This document shows positions 61,830-64,000 of a stretch of 64,000 bases of DNA, piece after piece. Numbering within the stretch: position 1 is the stretch's first letter; the number at the start of each line of letters is the position of its first letter. A program made the position numbers and the translations under genes. Where the stretch lies: NCBI GenBank assembly GCA_023313575.1, contig JAJTTP010000009.1:1054001-1118000 (forward strand), read 5' to 3'. The notes beneath the pieces are model-generated. The model saw only the letters and a program-made list of their open reading frames with translations, searched no databases and was not told the origin of the DNA. The stretch comes from Eutypella sp. D-1 (Eukaryota; Ascomycota; Sordariomycetes; Xylariales; Diatrypaceae).

Positions 61830-62244
61830 TATAACGGCTGGTCTATTCCTAACTATTAGTCCAGTCGAGGGATCTATGTTAATAGGAGTGCTGGGGGTTT
61901 TAAGCAATAAGTAGTCACGTCTGGTGATAATAAAGAAAAGGGTGCTTTAAATAACTAAGTTATATTATAAGCTAATAAACTTAAAGATTATTTAAAAAAA
62001 AGGTAATAAACGTAGTTATATACTATTTATATCCTTTGTTCCTAACACTGGAATATGTAATTATGTTAAATCCTTAGATCGTAACGGATCTAACTGATAC
62101 CTTTAGATCTATGGATTATGACGGATCCATGTATGGCTTTTCTTATGGCTTATTAAGTGTGGCTGGCTTACGTCTTTATTCTTCCGGCAGTACCGCCAAC
62201 GAATAGGGTTACCAGCCCCCACTTGGCCTAGTCAGGCCATAACA
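61830..62244. mobile_element. Solo LTR with taaat TSD
   Basis: A 415-bp LTR that starts tataacggctgg and ends ggccataaca, flanked by taaat at 61825-61829 and 62245-62249. It is less RIP'd than the LTRs at 60849 and 51140. Removing it restores the pol homology. Confidence 0.88.
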
Positions 62245-62601
62245 TAAATATTTTTATAAAAAATTAACAGTAAAAAAATAACCGTACGTATAAAAAGAAT
62301 TTAGTAAAAAAAAACATTACGATAACCCGTATAACGTTATATAAATTTACGGTAAGGATTTAAAAAAATAAAACCGTTTATATTAAGGCTATAAAACGGT
62401 ATTATAAAGTTTAAAAACGTAATACGATATTTATAAGCTATTTTAAAAACTTAAAAACAATACGGATATATTATAATATAAATAAAGGTTAAAAATAACT
62501 AATATACCGTTATAATAAATAACGGAGCCAAAAATAATTATATAACTTTAAAATTATATAATAAATTATAATTATTATAAAAAAAGAAATAATACTTTTA
62601 T

Positions 62602-63395
62602 GATGATAATAATGATAATGATTTATTTTACGTCCAGGGTGGACCAGTTATCTAAGTATAGGTACAAGCTTACTATATAAATTAATATGGTCCGTACTGT
62701 ATAATATATGGGACGGCGGGAGTAAGGCCCGGCAGCTGCTAGGGCCCGTACCAGCGTGTTACGGCTAATAAAGGAGAAGGGTTATCTAAGGTATGGCCGC
62801 ATAGCTTGTAGCGGCGGCACCTGCCAGATCAGGGTGGCGCGAGGGGAAATCGTGGCAGGGCGGGGCTTGGTTAAGGCGCCAGCTGGCAAACTGGGGTTGC
62901 GTACCAGCATATGCCAGGATCTTATTTGCGGCCGCGTGGCTCCAGTAGGTGGCTGGCAGCTGCGGCCAGGTGGCGCGGTACGATGGGCGCGTATCGCGGT
63001 CGTGGCTTGGCTGCGGGGTATCGGCCCGGTAAGCCGGGCGCACCCAGGTGGCAGGGCCGATATCGTAACGGGGTCGAGGCCTTAGCGCCGCCGCGGGGGG
63101 GAAAGCGGGGTAACGGCGGGGGGCGTCGGTTAGTCGGGCCGCTGCCGGACCGGAGAAATGGGTCGGCAGCTGGCGGCAGCTGGCGGAGCTGCGTTAGTTT
63201 TGCGCCGGCCGGAAAGGGGGGGGTGGTTTCGGTAAGGCCGGAAAGGTGGGTCCGAAAAATAGGCCCGATTTGTTGCCCGCGGGAAAAAGCGGGGCTGGCG
63301 GCAAAACCGCCTTGGTCACTGGGGGATTCGAACCCCCTTTCCTTTTTTCCCATAGGAGGAGCAGCTTAAGTGCGTAGCCACTGCACCAGGTGGCT
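62602..63395 (-). mobile_element. SINE-like element, copy 1 (GC-rich, un-RIP'd, 794 bp)
   Basis: Flanked by aataatacttttat (62588-62601) and aataacacttttat (63396-63409), a 14-bp TSD with one C/T change. Read on the minus strand, the 5' end has a tRNA-like head: A box tggtgcagtgg (63388-63378), a GTGC/GCAC D stem, and B box ggttcgaatcc (63334-63324) in a perfect 5-bp T stem. A GC-rich body of about 500 bp follows. The last ~190 bp resemble the LINE 3' end: cgtaacacgctggtacgg, ccgtcccata and tggtccaccctggacgtaaaa, then ATCATT repeats. ORFs in it are by-products of GC richness. Activity would depend on LINE enzymes; this is inferred from the shared end. Confidence 0.85.
63316..63395 (-). other. 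tRNA-like head (internal pol III promoter) of SINE copy 1
   Basis: A and B boxes are about 44 nt apart, longer than in a class I tRNA and closer to a tRNA with a long variable arm or insert. The T arm and D stem fold. The expected acceptor stem does not: the 5' agccacc does not pair with the 3' agtgacc. It is therefore read as tRNA-derived and not as a working tRNA. Confidence 0.7.
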
Positions 63396-63621
63396 AATAA
63401 CACTTTTATAACATATTAAAAGCCGAAAGTTATATTTTTTTAATATAACGAAAAAAAAGTATTATAAGAAACCGATTAACTTAATATATATATCGAAAAA
63501 TAAAAATAAAACGTTATTTTTAACGTTATACCTTTAAAAAGATACGATATAATTTTTAAGTAATTATAATTGCATTAATATAATTTATCGATTAATTAAA
63601 AAAAAACTGGTTAAATAATAT

Positions 63622-64000
63622 TATGACGGCTGGTCTATTCCTAATTATTAGTCCAGTCGAGGGGTCTATGTTAATAGGAGTGCTAGGGTTTTAAATAATG
63701 TGTAATCACGTTTAGTAATAGTAAAGAAAAAGGTGCTTTAAGTAACTAAGTTATATTATAAGTTAATAAGCTTAAAGATTATTTAAAAAAAAGGTAATAA
63801 ATATAGCTATATATTATTTATATCCTTTATTCTTAATATTAAAATATAATGTTAAATGTGGGATTATTAAGATAACTAAGCTATCCAGGCTATTTAGGAT
63901 TATTAGGATAGCTGGGCTATCCAGGCTATCCTTTTTATTACGTGATTTAAGTATGGCTTATTTTATCGTGTCTGTCCCTTCCAGTGCCATGGTTAGGGAT
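63622..64000. mobile_element. Gypsy-type LTR cut by the window end
   Basis: Starts tatgacggctggtctattcc, like the other LTRs, and continues to ccatggttagggat, which lies about 50-60 bp before the LTR end as judged from the copy split at 31306-31397. It is among the least RIP'd LTR copies. Whether it is solo or begins an element cannot be seen. Confidence 0.85.

Larger units (their letters stand above)
61282..63621 (+). mobile_element. Remnant of a second Gypsy pol, interrupted by an LTR and a SINE
   Basis: Pieces 61282..61829, 62245..62601 and 63410..63621 are the reverse complement of the Gypsy element around 58.5-59.15 kb and join up correctly when the solo LTR and the SINE are removed. 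All frames are broken. Confidence 0.78.

Noticed and set aside
63316..63395. A functional tRNA gene
   Set aside because: A and B boxes and the T arm are good, but the acceptor ends do not pair and the segment continues as the head of a TSD-flanked element.
62756..63403. Overlapping ORFs of 69-152 codons on both strands in the GC-rich island
   Set aside because: They lie inside the SINE-like element, overlap each other on both strands and have no domain; GC-rich non-coding DNA has few stops by chance.
1..64000. CRISPR arrays, bacterial operons or centromere satellites
   Set aside because: No regularly spaced repeats with unique spacers and no long tandem satellite. The AT-rich block is explained by RIP'd retroelements; a centromeric or subtelomeric location cannot be shown from this window.

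Overview
The window is from a filamentous ascomycete (Pezizomycotina, probably a Sordariomycete). This rests on short GT-AG introns with CTAA(C/T)-type branch points, a fungal-type phytochrome hybrid kinase, HP1, a Zn2Cys6 regulator, ERG24, and a long AT-rich block whose repeats differ from each other almost only by C-to-T and G-to-A changes, the mark of repeat-induced point mutation (RIP). Genus cannot be fixed from the sequence.

Positions 1-29.1 kb are ordinary gene-bearing DNA. In order they hold: the 3' end of an unknown gene (+); an Rgt1-like Zn2Cys6 regulator (-, one intron); a SET-domain protein (-); a phytochrome histidine kinase (+, four exons); a tiny one-pass membrane protein (-); the heterochromatin protein HP1 (-, five coding exons); a conserved fungal CPYC-motif/coiled-coil protein (+, two exons); a 567-bp un-mutated LINE 3' fragment with a perfect 15-bp target-site duplication (TSD); the sterol C-14 reductase ERG24 (-, two exons); a 33-bp micro-retroinsertion; and a frameshifted, truncated NAD-dependent epimerase/reductase gene. 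Intergenic spaces are long, rich in microsatellites and in the palindrome TACCTAGGTA.

From about 29.07 kb to the end the sequence is an AT-rich, RIP-mutated nest of retroelements with essentially no intact ORFs. TSDs allow the insertion order to be read. An old, possibly gag-bearing element (29.57-31.3 kb plus 45.98-50.49 kb) is split by a solo LTR (TSD aaaat). That LTR is split by a full-length ~6.4-kb Tad1-like LINE on the minus strand (16-bp TSD), which is split by a second full-length LINE on the plus strand (14-bp TSD), which in turn carries a 5'-truncated third LINE (15-bp TSD). From 51.14 to 61.28 kb lies a full-length Gypsy-type LTR element on the minus strand (TSD ataaa) containing two LINE 3' segments. 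From 61.28 kb a remnant of a second Gypsy pol carries a solo LTR (TSD taaat), a GC-rich ~0.8-kb SINE-like element and a last LTR cut by the window end.

The most interesting system is the SINE-like family. It has three copies here in three states of RIP decay. It has a tRNA-like head with A and B boxes, a long GC-rich body, and a 3' end that matches the 3' end of the resident LINE, which suggests a non-autonomous element mobilised by that LINE. The HP1 gene, whose product in Neurospora binds RIP-induced heterochromatin, lies in the same window about 11 kb from the block; this proximity may be chance.
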